A DNA stretch of 64,000 nucleotides from Asticcacaulis sp. ZE23SCel15 (GCF_030505395.1 NZ_CP130044.1:1473001-1537000), one strand, 5' to 3'. Shown: positions 17,759 to 26,973, numbered from the stretch's first letter. Program-made: numbers and translations. The notes: generated by a model from the letters alone, not told the origin.

Positions 17759-20238
17759 CACGCAGTCTCCGTAATATGATCTTGTGATGTGCCTTCGCGC
17801 AGATCGGCCAGTGGTGAAAAGACCTTGGCGGGTTCTGATTTCGGCGCATGTTCCGCCCACGGATCAACCTGAAATACGGCTTGGGATTCCAGGAATCGAG
17901 CCTTGAGGTCAGCCCGCGTTTCTTCGTCAAACAACTGCGTCTTGACGAACTCCAACCCGACACGCTCGATCCACGGGGCGGTGCGTTCCAGATACCAGGC
18001 GTCTTCGCGGTAAAGCTGAACAAAGGCCATCGAATAGTCACGCGCTTCAGCTTCGGTGGCGACCTTACACAGCAAATCGGTGCCGCGCAGATGGATGCCG
18101 GCATTGCCGCCGACATGCAGTTCGTAGCCGGAGTCCACGCAGACAATACCAAAGTCCTTGATGGTGGCTTCGGCGCAGTTACGCGGGCAACCCGACACGG
18201 CCATCTTGAACTTATGCGGCATCCATGAGCCCCAGGTGTCCTGCTCCAGCTTGATACCCAGCCCGGTCGAGTCCTGAGTTCCAAACCGGCACCATTCCGA
18301 ACCGACGCAGGTCTTGACCGTGCGCAGGGCCTTGGCATAGGCGTGGCCGGAGACCATGCCTGCGGCATTCAAATCCGCCCACACGGCGGGCAGGTCGGCT
18401 TTTTTGATACCAAACAGATCAAGCCGCTGACCGCCGGTGACCTTGACCATCGGCACATCGAACTTGTCGCACACATCGGCAATGGCGCGCAGTTCCTTAG
18501 CCGAAGTCACCCCACCCCACATGCGCGGCACGACTGAATAGGTGCCGTCTTTCTGGATGTTGGCGTGATTGCGTTCATTGACAAACCGTGAGCGCGGATC
18601 GTCCTGATATTCGCGCGGCCAGGCGCACAGCAGGTAATAGTTGAGCGCCGGACGACAGGAGGAACAGCCATCGGGCGTGGTCCACTTCATGGCCTGCATG
18701 ACATCGGGGATGGTTTTTAGACCCTGCTCGATAATCGCTTTGCGAACATGTTGATGGCCATGCTCAGTACATTTGCACATCGGCTTGGGGCCGGTTTGGG
18801 CCTTAAACGCATCACCCAGCGTGACCTTCAGCAGTTGCTCGACGATGCCGGTACAGGAGCCGCAACTTGCCGAAGCCTTCGTGCAGCCGCGCACCTTATC
18901 GAGATTGTCCGCACCGCCGCAGATAGCTTCAACCACCGTACCCTTGGTAACGCCGTTACAGCCGCACACTTCCGTGTCGTCGGGCCATGCTGCAACGGCG
19001 GCATTAGGGTCCACGCCGGCCAAGGCCTCCGTCACCGCCTGACCAAAGATCAGGGTGTCGCGGATATCGGCAATGGTTTCGCCCTTCTTGATCAGGTCGA
19101 AATACCACGCCCCGTCGGCGGCTTCGCCGAACAAAACCGTGCCGACCAGTTTGTTGTCCTTAACGACCACGCGCTTATAGACGCCGCGACCGGGATCACG
19201 GAAAACGATGTCTTCGCAGCCTTCGCCGCCATTGAACTGACCGGCGGAATAAAGATCAACGCCGGAGACTTTCAGGCGCGTCGCCAGTTCTGAGCCGTAA
19301 TAGGCCGCGTCCGGGTTCTTGCCCGTCAGCACATCAGCAAGTGTCCGGCACATATCCCAGATGGGTGCGACCAGACCATAACAGGCCCCGCGATGCTGCA
19401 CGCATTCACCGACCGCGAAAATGCTGGGGTCTGAGGTACGCATCTGGTCATCGACCACAATGCCGCGCTCAACGGTCAGCCCTGCCGATTTAGCGGGTTC
19501 AACATGCGGGCGGATACCGACGGCCATGACCAGCAACGACGCCGGAATGACGCGGCCGTCTTTGAGTTTCAACCCTTCAACATGGGTTTCCCCGACAATG
19601 GCTTCGGACTGCGCGCTGAGGACCGAGATCACGCCGCGCTCCAGCAGCGCTTTTTCCAGCAGGCGACCGGCGGCCTCATCAAGCTGACGCTCCATCAGCA
19701 CATCGACAAGGTGAATGACGGTCGATTTCATGCCGCGCTTGGCCAGACCGTAAGCGGCCTCCAGCCCCAGCAATCCGCCGCCGATTACGACCGCTTCGCC
19801 ACCGGCATTCGCGGCCCTGGTCATCAGGTCGACATCGTGCAAATCGCGGAAGGCGACCACGCCCTGAAGGTCAGACCCCGGCAGGGGCAGGCGGATCGGA
19901 TCGGAGCCGGTCGCCAGAATCAGATGATCGTAGCCGATGGCCTGACCGTCATGGAGGACGACCTGTTTGGCGACGCGATCGATGGATTGCACCCAATAAC
20001 CGAAATGGGTCTTGACGCCATTGGCATCGTACCAGGCGTCAGAGTGGGTGACGATATCGTCAAAGCTTTTCTCACCGGCCAGAACCGGCGACAACTGAAT
20101 ACGGTCATAGGTGGCGCAGGCTTCGGCGCCGATGATCGAAATGTCAAAGCTTGACGAATCTCGCTTTAAGATTTCCTCGACGATGCGGCCACCGGCCATG
20201 CCGGCTCCGATCACCACAATGCGTTGTTTGTTGTCCAT
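17758..20238 (-). CDS. nirB: NAD(P)H-dependent nitrite reductase large subunit NirB
   Basis: The 826-residue protein has an N-terminal FAD/NADH oxidoreductase region (IVVIGAGMAGGRIVEEIL, ILATGSDPIRLPLPG, VVIGGGLLGLEAAYGL). BFD-like 2Fe-2S sites follow in the middle (CGCNGVTKGTVVEAI, ASCGSC, CSSCRPALNYYL). The C-terminal part is a siroheme/4Fe-4S domain with CVGSEWCRFG and SGCPRNCAEATIKD. It reduces nitrite to ammonium with electrons from NAD(P)H in the cytoplasm. ATG 20238 was chosen because the flavoprotein fold starts right there, although the frame is open 12 codons further. It heads the operon, and its leader contains ANTAR-type hairpins and a terminator. Confidence 0.95.
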   Translation of the reverse strand: MDNKQRIVVIGAGMAGGRIVEEILKRDSSSFDISIIGAEACATYDRIQLSPVLAGEKSFDDIVTHSDAWYDANGVKTHFGYWVQSIDRVAKQVVLHDGQAIGYDHLILATGSDPIRLPLPGSDLQGVVAFRDLHDVDLMTRAANAGGEAVVIGGGLLGLEAAYGLAKRGMKSTVIHLVDVLMERQLDEAAGRLLEKALLERGVISVLSAQSEAIVGETHVEGLKLKDGRVIPASLLVMAVGIRPHVEPAKSAGLTVERGIVVDDQMRTSDPSIFAVGECVQHRGACYGLVAPIWDMCRTLADVLTGKNPDAAYYGSELATRLKVSGVDLYSAGQFNGGEGCEDIVFRDPGRGVYKRVVVKDNKLVGTVLFGEAADGAWYFDLIKKGETIADIRDTLIFGQAVTEALAGVDPNAAVAAWPDDTEVCGCNGVTKGTVVEAICGGADNLDKVRGCTKASASCGSCTGIVEQLLKVTLGDAFKAQTGPKPMCKCTEHGHQHVRKAIIEQGLKTIPDVMQAMKWTTPDGCSSCRPALNYYLLCAWPREYQDDPRSRFVNERNHANIQKDGTYSVVPRMWGGVTSAKELRAIADVCDKFDVPMVKVTGGQRLDLFGIKKADLPAVWADLNAAGMVSGHAYAKALRTVKTCVGSEWCRFGTQDSTGLGIKLEQDTWGSWMPHKFKMAVSGCPRNCAEATIKDFGIVCVDSGYELHVGGNAGIHLRGTDLLCKVATEAEARDYSMAFVQLYREDAWYLERTAPWIERVGLEFVKTQLFDEETRADLKARFLESQAVFQVDPWAEHAPKSEPAKVFSPLADLREGTSQDHITETA

Positions 20239-20272
20239 CACGTTCAGCCTGAATAAAGGTTGCGTTTTGGCC

Positions 20273-20321
20273 AAAAAAAATCCCGCAACCCTTGGGGCGC
20301 GGAGCCTTTACGGGTTGCGGG
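20273..20321 (-). terminator. Leader terminator in front of nirB
   Basis: On the minus strand CCCGCAACCC (20321-20312) pairs perfectly with GGGTTGCGGG (20291-20282), and eight U residues follow almost directly (20280-20273). It lies about 35 bases before the nirB start, so it would stop transcription unless an antiterminator acts. Confidence 0.85.
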
Positions 20322-20397
20322 ACATCTTTGTCCTATGGAGCCATCACCTGTCATCGTTGACCGGAAACGGCGAATTTCGATAGACCCTCATTGGTCT
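20312..20397 (-). promoter_or_regulatory. ANTAR-type (NasT) RNA target in the nirB leader
   Basis: On the minus strand three small hairpins carry six-base loops with A at position 1 and G at position 4. AGACC-AATGAG-GGTCT spans 20397-20382, GTC-AACGAT-GAC spans 20361-20350, and GGAC-AAAGAT-GTCC spans 20333-20320. The 3' arm of the last overlaps the first two bases of the terminator's 5' arm, so the two structures exclude each other. This agrees with the known dual-hexaloop RNA motif bound by ANTAR antiterminators. NasT, encoded at 28460-29047, is the obvious ligand. The middle hairpin is the weakest, with 3 base pairs. Confidence 0.8.
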
Positions 20398-20403
20398 GTG
20401 GTT

Positions 20404-20434
20404 TTATTACGCCTGTCTTTTGCAAAAATGTCAA
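20404..20434 (-). promoter_or_regulatory. Likely promoter of the nirB operon
   Basis: On the minus strand TTGACA (20434-20429) is followed after 19 bases by TAATAA (20409-20404). The spacing is longer than usual (GTAATA with 18 is an alternative). Transcription would begin just before the first hexaloop hairpin, as expected if the leader RNA must carry it. Confidence 0.5.
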
Positions 20435-20499
20435 ACTGAAATTGTGCGGCGCGTTGTTTTCAGTTTAGATGGCCAAAACAGAGCGGGGGATATGTCGCT

Positions 20500-22248
20500 A
20501 TGGCCGTTGCCACCACACGATTGAAAGCCGCCATAGGCTATAGCAGCCATATTGGCCGCCGCAGCGATAATCAGGATTTCGCCGCAGCCTGCCTTGCTGA
20601 TGCGCGCTCGCACCATGGGTTGGTGGCGGCTGTGGCGGATGGCGTTGGCTCTCGTAAGGGCGGGCGGGTGGCCGCTGAACTGGCTGTACGCTCGTTCATC
20701 GATGATTATCTCAGCCAATCCGAAGCCCTGTCGCCGCAAAAGACCGCCGGTCGGGCGCTGGAAAGCATCAATCACTGGATTCACCTGCAAGGAATCAAGG
20801 ACGAAAACCTCAAGGGCATGGCCTGTGTCTTTACGGGCATTGTCATCAAGGGGCGCCGGCTGCACAGCTTTCACATTGGGGATACCCGTCTTTATCGCCT
20901 GCGCGAAGGGGCGATGGGGCTTTTGACGCGCGACCATAAGCCGGACGGGGCCGAGGCCTCGAACTTTATCACCCGCGCTATCGGGTTTGATGAGGCGGTG
21001 CGCATTGATTACCGCGTCCACGATGTCATGCCTCATGACCGCTTGCTGCTCTGTTCGGACGGGGTGCATGGTAAGCTCAACGACACCCAGATCGGCAATA
21101 TTCTGGCGCAGCGCTTATCCCCGGATGAGACGGCGAAAAAGCTGATTGATCTGGCGATGGAACTGGGCGGGGATGACAATACGACCGCTTTGATCATTGA
21201 TATTTTCGAACTGCCGCCCGCCACCGTCAAGGATCTCGATGCCTTCATATCGCGCCTGCCCATGCGCGATCCACCGGAAGTGGGGGAGGAGATTGATGGC
21301 TTTAAACTGGAGGCCATGCTGTCGGACGGTATCTATAGCCGCGTGTTCCGCGCCCGCGATTTGAACGAGCCACGCACGGTCATTCTGAAATTCCCTAAGC
21401 CCCATAACCTTCAGGCCGATACCTCGGCGCGTCAGGCCTTTGTGCGTGAAACCTGGGTGGCCAGCCGTGTGCAGCATATCTGGATCGGTTCGGTGTTGTT
21501 ATTGCCGCCCAAGCGCCAGACCTGCCTCTATGTGGCCCAGCCCTATTATGAGGGCGAGACCTTGGAAAAACGCCTGTCGCGCAAGCCTGCGGTGTCACTG
21601 ACCGAAGGGCTCGATATCGCCATAAAACTCGCCAAGGCGCTGGGGTCGCTACACCGCGCGGGCGTCATCCATCGTGATGTCAAACCGGATAATATCATTT
21701 TGCTGCGCGATGGTGGGCTGAAATTGCTTGATCTCGGGTTTGCGCGCTTGCCGCTGCTGGATCAGCCGATCGGGATTATTCCGCCAGGGACGGCCAACTA
21801 TATGTCGCCGGAAATGTTCGATGGCGAATGGGGCAATGAGCAGTCCGATATTTTCGCGCTTGGTGTCACCATCTACCGCATGTTCTCCGGCGGGGCGTTC
21901 CCGTATGGTGAGTCTGAGCCGTTCACCAAGCCCAACCTGACCCGGCCGGATTCGCTGCTGAAAAAGCGTAAAGACCTGCCCGCGTGGCTGGAAAGCCTGA
22001 TCGTGCAGGCCTTGGCACCTGATGCCACTGAGCGTTTTCAGGATGGCTTTGAGATGGCGTTCAAGCTGGAAAGCGGGGCCTATGCGGCGGCCCCGACCTC
22101 GCTCAAGCAGCGCTATTTCGAGCGTTTCCCGCAGCGCTTCTGGCAGTTGACGACCCTGATCCTGTTTATCGTTTTGCTTTTGGTGCTGGGCAGCGGCCTG
22201 CAAATCACGCCGGAACTGATGCGCGGTTTGTTGGATAGGTTGGGGTAG
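20500..22248 (+). CDS. PP2C phosphatase-serine/threonine kinase fusion, membrane-anchored
   Basis: The 582-residue protein joins a PP2C-like phosphatase (about 1-240: SDNQDF, VADGVGSRKGG, FHIGDTRLYRL, DDNTTALI) to a Hanks-type kinase (about 262-525). The kinase shows the ATP lysine in VILKFPKP, HRDVKPDN (catalytic D393), DLG in place of DFG (D411) and a GTANYMSPE activation segment. A single membrane helix (about 548-570) ends the protein. It is divergent from nirB and lies between the nitrate reductase and nitrate uptake operons. Genes of this build recur beside nitrate assimilation genes in other proteobacteria, but their substrate is not established. Position suggests control of nitrate uptake or reduction by phosphorylation. 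Confidence 0.9.
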   Translation: MAVATTRLKAAIGYSSHIGRRSDNQDFAAACLADARSHHGLVAAVADGVGSRKGGRVAAELAVRSFIDDYLSQSEALSPQKTAGRALESINHWIHLQGIKDENLKGMACVFTGIVIKGRRLHSFHIGDTRLYRLREGAMGLLTRDHKPDGAEASNFITRAIGFDEAVRIDYRVHDVMPHDRLLLCSDGVHGKLNDTQIGNILAQRLSPDETAKKLIDLAMELGGDDNTTALIIDIFELPPATVKDLDAFISRLPMRDPPEVGEEIDGFKLEAMLSDGIYSRVFRARDLNEPRTVILKFPKPHNLQADTSARQAFVRETWVASRVQHIWIGSVLLLPPKRQTCLYVAQPYYEGETLEKRLSRKPAVSLTEGLDIAIKLAKALGSLHRAGVIHRDVKPDNIILLRDGGLKLLDLGFARLPLLDQPIGIIPPGTANYMSPEMFDGEWGNEQSDIFALGVTIYRMFSGGAFPYGESEPFTKPNLTRPDSLLKKRKDLPAWLESLIVQALAPDATERFQDGFEMAFKLESGAYAAAPTSLKQRYFERFPQRFWQLTTLILFIVLLLVLGSGLQITPELMRGLLDRLG

Positions 22249-22264
22249 CCAGAAAAAAATATAC

Positions 22265-22401
22265 TCCCCTAGCTTGCTGGGGGAGGTGGCATTGAGCGTA
22301 GCGAAATGACGGAGGGGGGCTTCTTAGAGAAAGAGCCCCCACCACCACATCTCATCGCTTCGCGATTTCGTGCGGTCCCCCTCCCCGGCAAGCCGGGGAG
22401 G
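22265..22401 (+). repeat. Mosaic hairpin repeat downstream of nrtC
   Basis: This stretch between two convergent genes is made of three palindromes: an imperfect one around CCCCTAGC-TT-GCTGGGGG (from 22265), GGGGGCT (22315-22321) with AGCCCCC (22334-22340), and a perfect 10-base pair CCTCCCCGGC (22380-22389) with GCCGGGGAGG (22392-22401). It contains a TTGAGCGTAGCGAAATGACGG-like core seen in intergenic repeats of related genomes. It may also end transcription of both flanking genes. Confidence 0.6.
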
Positions 22402-22408
22402 TATGATT

Positions 22409-23218
22409 CTATGCCGGAACCGGCTCGAACTTGACCACGCGGTCGTGTTCCTCAAGGAAGCTGACGATCTCCTGACGGCAACTCATGAAGCTGCGGTCAT
22501 TGTAAAGGTCTCGGCGCACACGCGGACGCGGTGAAGTCACATCAACAATCTTACCAATGGTCGCCTTGGGGCCGTTCGACATCATCACCACCCGATCCGC
22601 CAGCAGCACGGCTTCATCGACATCGTGGGTAATCATCAAAACCGTGGCCTTGATGCGGTCGTGCAGTTCCATGACCGTGTCCTGAAGATGGCCGCGGGTC
22701 AGGGCATCGAGCGCACCGAACGGTTCATCCAGCAGCAGCACCTTCGGCTCCATGCTGAGGGCGCGGGCAATGCCGACGCGCTGTTTCATACCGCCGGAAA
22801 TCTCGCCGGGCCGCTTATCCCTGGCGTGGGTCATCTTGACCAGATCGAGATTGTTCATGACGCGCTCATGAACCTTTTTCATGCTCTCAGAGTGGCCATA
22901 AAGTTTGTTGACCGCCAGTTTGACGTTCTCATAGACCGTCATCCACGGCAGCAGGGAGTGGTTCTGAAACACCACGGCCCGCTCCGGGCCGGGGCCGGTG
23001 ATTTCCTTGTTTTCCAATAATGCTGCGCCCATGGTGACGGGCACCAGCCCCGCCACCACGTTCAGCAAGGTCGATTTCCCGCAGCCGGAATGGCCGATGA
23101 TTGAGATAAATTCGCCCGTGTGAACGCTTAGGGACACATTGTCGAGCACATGGGAAATCACCCCGTCGCGCTCAAAATCGACATAGATATTTTCAAGAGA
23201 AAGAATGGGTTTTTGCAT
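22409..23218 (-). CDS. nrtC: Nitrate ABC transporter ATP-binding protein
   Basis: The 269-residue ATPase has Walker [11 protein letters not shown]-loop QNHSLLPW, signature SGGMKQR, Walker [13 protein letters not shown] and the switch histidine in [10 protein letters not shown]. It belongs to the nitrate/sulfonate/taurine importer group and, from its place after nrtA and nrtB, drives nitrate uptake. It has the short single-ATPase form (NrtD-like) without the fused solute-binding domain of cyanobacterial NrtC. Start 23218 was chosen because AGGAG lies about 9 bases upstream and the family start ([13 protein letters not shown]) fits. A 180-base run of hairpins separates it from nrtB, which may lower its expression. 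Confidence 0.9.
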   Translation of the reverse strand: MQKPILSLENIYVDFERDGVISHVLDNVSLSVHTGEFISIIGHSGCGKSTLLNVVAGLVPVTMGAALLENKEITGPGPERAVVFQNHSLLPWMTVYENVKLAVNKLYGHSESMKKVHERVMNNLDLVKMTHARDKRPGEISGGMKQRVGIARALSMEPKVLLLDEPFGALDALTRGHLQDTVMELHDRIKATVLMITHDVDEAVLLADRVVMMSNGPKATIGKIVDVTSPRPRVRRDLYNDRSFMSCRQEIVSFLEEHDRVVKFEPVPA

Positions 23219-23244
23219 GAGGAGGGCTCCTGTTTTCTTGAGAA

Positions 23245-23387
23245 CTCCCCCTGATGCAGGGGGAGCTTGAGGCAAAGATTTCAATCTGCGCCTCAAGAGG
23301 GGGTTAAAGTCCCGCCCGGCTGCAAACCGAACGGGCGGTTACCCCACCACCCCCCTTCGGGGGTATCCTCCCCTCCAAGAGGGGAGG
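23245..23387 (-). repeat. Cluster of palindromes between nrtB and nrtC
   Basis: Five hairpins stand in a row within the operon: CTCCCCCTG/CAGGGGGAG (23245-23253/23257-23265), CTTGAGGC/GCCTCAAG (23266-23273/23290-23297), CCGCCCG/CGGGCGG (23312-23318/23332-23338), CCCCC/GGGGG around 23351-23363, and CCTCCCCTC/GAGGGGAGG (23367-23375/23379-23387). No U-run follows on the coding strand, so it is more like a mobile intergenic repeat or mRNA-stabilising element than a terminator. Confidence 0.6.
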
Positions 23388-23398
23388 TTCTAACTGCG

Positions 23399-24331
23399 TT
23401 AATCCGCTGTGGTACCACGCGACACATACTGACCCAGCATGGCCACCAGACGGTCCAGAATAAACCCGACCATGCCGACCCACATCAGGGCGACGATGAT
23501 GTCGGACATGCGCGACGAATTATACTGATCCCAGATGAAGAAGCCGATCCCGACCCCGCCCAGCAGCATTTCCGACGCGACAATGGCCAGCCAGCTCATA
23601 CCCACACCGATGCGCAGACCCGTGAAGATATGCGGGGTGGCGGCAGGCAGCATGATCTGGAAAAAGAACTCAACCGGATGCAGACGTAACACCTTGGCGA
23701 CATTGAGATAGTCCTGCGGGATATTGCGCACACCGACCGCCGTATTGATCACGATCGGCCAGATCGAGGTGATGAAAATCACAAACAAGGCCGAAGGTTC
23801 GGCTTCACGCAGGGCGGCGAGCGAGATCGGCAGCCACGCCAGCGGTGGCACGGTGCGAAAGACCTGAAAGATCGGATCAAGGCCCTTCCGCGCCAGGTCG
23901 ACTGTGCCGATAAACGCACCCAACAGCACGCCCGCAATGGCCGCCAGACCAAAGCCGATCCCAACCCGGCTGAGCGAGGTCATGACATGCCAGAACAGAC
24001 CTTTGTCCACCCCGCCGCGATCATAGAACGGGTTGAAAATCAGTTCCTGCAATTCCATCAGCACCATAGATGGCGCCGGCAGACCGCCCGGAAAGGCGTT
24101 GGCAATCACTTCCCAGATCAGCAGGAACGCAGCGATGGTCAGGGCCGGCATCAGCCAGGTCGAGACCTTATCCGCAAACTTACGCAGCTTGGCGGCATTG
24201 ATCTGCTTTTGCTGGGCGAGCGCGATCGGGTCACGTGGGGTGGCACGCGCGGGTACAGGCGAGGCCTCTTTCGTTTGAGTTTCAAGCACAGATGCCTCCC
24301 CGGTTACCAGTTTAGGTGTATCGAAAGCCAT
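23399..24331 (-). CDS. nrtB: Nitrate ABC transporter permease
   Basis: The 310-residue inner-membrane protein has a long cytoplasmic N-terminal tail (about 1-55), unusually rich in charged residues, and six or so membrane helices starting with LMPALTIAAFLLIWEVIANAF. The coupling-helix EAA-type region is at RNIPQDYLNVAKVLRLHPVE. It forms the channel of the NrtABC importer. It starts 14 bases after the nrtA stop codon, so the two are translated from one message. The call as nitrate rather than sulfonate rests on the adjacent NrtA and the nitrate gene context. Confidence 0.9.
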   Translation of the reverse strand: MAFDTPKLVTGEASVLETQTKEASPVPARATPRDPIALAQQKQINAAKLRKFADKVSTWLMPALTIAAFLLIWEVIANAFPGGLPAPSMVLMELQELIFNPFYDRGGVDKGLFWHVMTSLSRVGIGFGLAAIAGVLLGAFIGTVDLARKGLDPIFQVFRTVPPLAWLPISLAALREAEPSALFVIFITSIWPIVINTAVGVRNIPQDYLNVAKVLRLHPVEFFFQIMLPAATPHIFTGLRIGVGMSWLAIVASEMLLGGVGIGFFIWDQYNSSRMSDIIVALMWVGMVGFILDRLVAMLGQYVSRGTTAD

Positions 24332-24345
24332 GTCAGGTCTCCGCG

Positions 24346-25644
24346 TTAAGCCAGTTTCTTGATCGGCTGGCTGTTGAGGTAAGCTGCCGGGTTGGCCGGA
24401 TCGAAGACCTTGCCATCGAAGAATTTCTCAACACCGCGTGAGTTTGAGGCCGGGGTCTTGATGCCGTATTGCTTAGCCACTTCGCGCCACAGGTCGGCAC
24501 GGTTGACCTTGTTGACCAAAGCCTGGGTATTCACCGCATCATCGATAATGCCCCAGCGCTTGTTCTCAGTGACAAACCAGGCGTCGTGCGACTTAAACGG
24601 GAAGGCGGCGAAATCGGCCCAGAACTTCATCAGGTGCGGGGAGCCGGTAACATTGCGGCCATCGCCGTAATTGATCTTGCCCTGCAGGCGCGGGACAATG
24701 TCGTTGATCGGCACATTGATGTACTGACGGCCTGCCGCGATAGCGCACATGGCCTGACGGTTGGCATCGCACCATTGGGCCGCTTCCATGCAGGCGGCGA
24801 TCAAAGCCTTGGCAGCGTTAGGATATTTATCCACCCAGTCGGCGCGCATCCCCAAAGCTTTTTCCGGATGGTTCATCCAGATTTCAGACGTTGTGGTGGC
24901 GGTATAGCCGATCTTTTGATTGACCAGTTGACCGTTCCACGGCTCACCCACGCAGAAGGCATCTTGCGTGCCAGCCTTCATATTAGCGACCATCTGGGGC
25001 GGTGGGATGACGATGGTCGAGCAATCGGTATCCGGGTTCACGCCCGCCGCCGCCAGCCAGTACCGCAGCCACAGGTCGTGGGTGCCGCCGCGGTAGGTCA
25101 TGGCGACCTTGGCCATATTGCCCGCAGCCTTCATCTGGGCGAACTTGGCCTTAAGGCCAGATGCGTTCAGGCCGACGGAGACGCTTTTCAGGTCGTTGCC
25201 GACGCTGATGCCCTGACCATTGGTGTTGAGGCGGGCCAGAATATACATCGGGGTCGGTCGGGCACCGACACCGAGCGTAAACTGGTATGGCATGGGCGAC
25301 AGGATATGCGCCCCATCGATGCCGCCGCCCTTGGAGCCCAGCACAATATTGTCGCGTGTGGCACCCCATGAGGCCTGTTTCAGTACCTCAACATCGGGCA
25401 TGCCGTACTTGGCGAACAGGCCGCGTTCCTTAGCGATGATGAGCGGGGAAGCGTCGGTAAGCGCAATAAAGCCCAGACGGGCCGAGGCGACTTCCGGCCC
25501 CTTTCCGGCGGCCCAGGCCCCTGACGGCAGGGCCAGCTTGGCGGCGGCCAGCGTCAGCGCCGCGCCGGTCAGGAGCGTACGGCGTGAGGGCTGGGTATCG
25601 GCGGAAAGTGCGCTGGAGACCGTTTTAGATTTTATATCAGTCAC
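24346..25644 (-). CDS. nrtA: Nitrate-binding protein of ABC transporter (TAT-exported)
   Basis: The 432-residue solute-binding protein has a twin-arginine signal (SRRTLLTGAALTLAAAKLALP, about residues 20-45). It carries the NrtA-type sequence LGFIALTDASPLIIAKERGLFAKYG, MTYRGGTHDLWLRYWLAAAG and AFCVGEPWN, the last of which belongs to the nitrate pocket in the family. It captures nitrate in the periplasm for NrtB and NrtC. The start is GTG 25644, with AGAGGAA 8 bases before it. A 81-base gap separates it from the porin gene upstream in the same operon. NasS downstream is a related protein without an export signal. Confidence 0.93.
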   Translation of the reverse strand: MTDIKSKTVSSALSADTQPSRRTLLTGAALTLAAAKLALPSGAWAAGKGPEVASARLGFIALTDASPLIIAKERGLFAKYGMPDVEVLKQASWGATRDNIVLGSKGGGIDGAHILSPMPYQFTLGVGARPTPMYILARLNTNGQGISVGNDLKSVSVGLNASGLKAKFAQMKAAGNMAKVAMTYRGGTHDLWLRYWLAAAGVNPDTDCSTIVIPPPQMVANMKAGTQDAFCVGEPWNGQLVNQKIGYTATTTSEIWMNHPEKALGMRADWVDKYPNAAKALIAACMEAAQWCDANRQAMCAIAAGRQYINVPINDIVPRLQGKINYGDGRNVTGSPHLMKFWADFAAFPFKSHDAWFVTENKRWGIIDDAVNTQALVNKVNRADLWREVAKQYGIKTPASNSRGVEKFFDGKVFDPANPAAYLNSQPIKKLA

Positions 25645-25725
25645 GTGTTCAATTCCTCTTAAATCTTAATGAAATCAGCATGAAAAATGTATTCGACGCA
25701 TCGCGGCGAAACTTTTTCATGAGCT

Positions 25726-26973
25726 CTAAAGCTTATATTCGAGGCCGACCCATAGCTTGGTGCGGGAGGCGGGTGCTAAGGTATTGGCGCGCTCAAAATC
25801 GGCATACTTCAGCACCAGGCTGAGGTTTTTGGTCAGGCCGGCAGTCGCCAGCGCATCCCATTCCGTGCCCAATGCCTGACCCGTGCGTTCGGTTTCAAGG
25901 TCGCGGTAAATGACCGTAAAGGTCGGGTTCATCAGCCACGGCACCTTGGTGTGAGTGGCGGCGATCAGGCTGAAATTCATGTCCTTGATGCCATTGACGT
26001 GGGTCTTGTTGCCGCCATTGGCCGAGAACACATCCGACCAGCCCTGAAACGCATGGACCATCCCCAGCGGTGTTATGAAGCCCTGTGTGCCGTTACCTTC
26101 CAGCACTTCGTAGTTCAGTTTGGCGGTGAAAATGTCATAGGTCGCGCTGACATCGGCCGAATACTGCGCCAGTTTGAAATCGGCCGGATTGTTGGCGTAG
26201 TCCTTTTGTTCGGCATATTGCGCCGCATAGGCCAGCTTGAACATTGACGCCCACAGGCTGCCGGTCGCGCGCACCCCGTAGGTATTGGTCGAAGAGGCGG
26301 CGGCATTGTCGAACTCAAGCGCATAGTCAAAAGCCTGCAGTTTCAGGGCTTCTGAGATCGAATAGGTGGCGTTCAGGACATGCGACTGCGAATCCCAGTC
26401 GCGGTCTTCGGCCAGCACCCGGTTGACCTGCGTGATATAGGCATAGGTCAGTTTCAGCTTGCCAATCGCGGTATCGATGCGCGCGGCGTCAAAGGTCTGC
26501 TCATCCTGACGCCAGCCGACTGTGCCGATAAAGCGCTGATCATCAAGGGCAATGCGCTGACGCCCAACGGTGATGGTCGTGTAGGCCGTCGGCGTCCAGG
26601 TCAGTTGCAGGCGGTTGACCTCGGTCACTTCAGGGTCAGCTACAACCGCAAATGCGGTTTTACCGTTCAGGTTTGAGTTATAATCGCCGTCAAGGGCGCG
26701 GACATCTTCGATTTCGACCAGCAGTTTCAGGCCCTTAAATTCACCGGACTGAAAACCGGCGCGGTTGCGCCAGGTTAAGGCACCGGTTTCACGTAAGCCT
26801 GCTTGCGTGACGTTCTCAAATCTCAGACGGGATTCGAGTATAGGCTTTGAGGTCTGTAATGCCTCAGCAATCGTATCCTCAGCGAAAGATGAGTTTGAGA
26901 TTCCGGCGCATGTTAATGCAGTGGTCGCGCAGAAAAAAAGGCGCAGGTTTCCGATAGGCTTAAGTTTTGCCAC
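25726..26973 (-). CDS. Alginate-export-type outer-membrane porin of the nitrate operon
   Basis: The 415-residue protein has a signal peptide (about 1-31, ending SSFAED) and a run of amphipathic beta strands resembling the alginate-export/OprB-like porin domain (ESRLRFENVTQ, TWRNRAGFQSGEFKG, TTITVGRQRIALDDQRFIG, WVGLEYKL at the end). It should form an outer-membrane channel. As the first gene after the ANTAR-controlled leader and just ahead of nrtABC, it is likely to let nitrate into the periplasm. The substrate is inferred from position only. Confidence 0.8.
   Translation of the reverse strand: MAKLKPIGNLRLFFCATTALTCAGISNSSFAEDTIAEALQTSKPILESRLRFENVTQAGLRETGALTWRNRAGFQSGEFKGLKLLVEIEDVRALDGDYNSNLNGKTAFAVVADPEVTEVNRLQLTWTPTAYTTITVGRQRIALDDQRFIGTVGWRQDEQTFDAARIDTAIGKLKLTYAYITQVNRVLAEDRDWDSQSHVLNATYSISEALKLQAFDYALEFDNAAASSTNTYGVRATGSLWASMFKLAYAAQYAEQKDYANNPADFKLAQYSADVSATYDIFTAKLNYEVLEGNGTQGFITPLGMVHAFQGWSDVFSANGGNKTHVNGIKDMNFSLIAATHTKVPWLMNPTFTVIYRDLETERTGQALGTEWDALATAGLTKNLSLVLKYADFERANTLAPASRTKLWVGLEYKL

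Noticed and set aside
20492-20499. An earlier ATG (20492) for the PP2C-kinase gene
   Set aside because: It lies in a different frame; the ATG at 20500 has the right spacing to GGGGGA and gives the family sequence.
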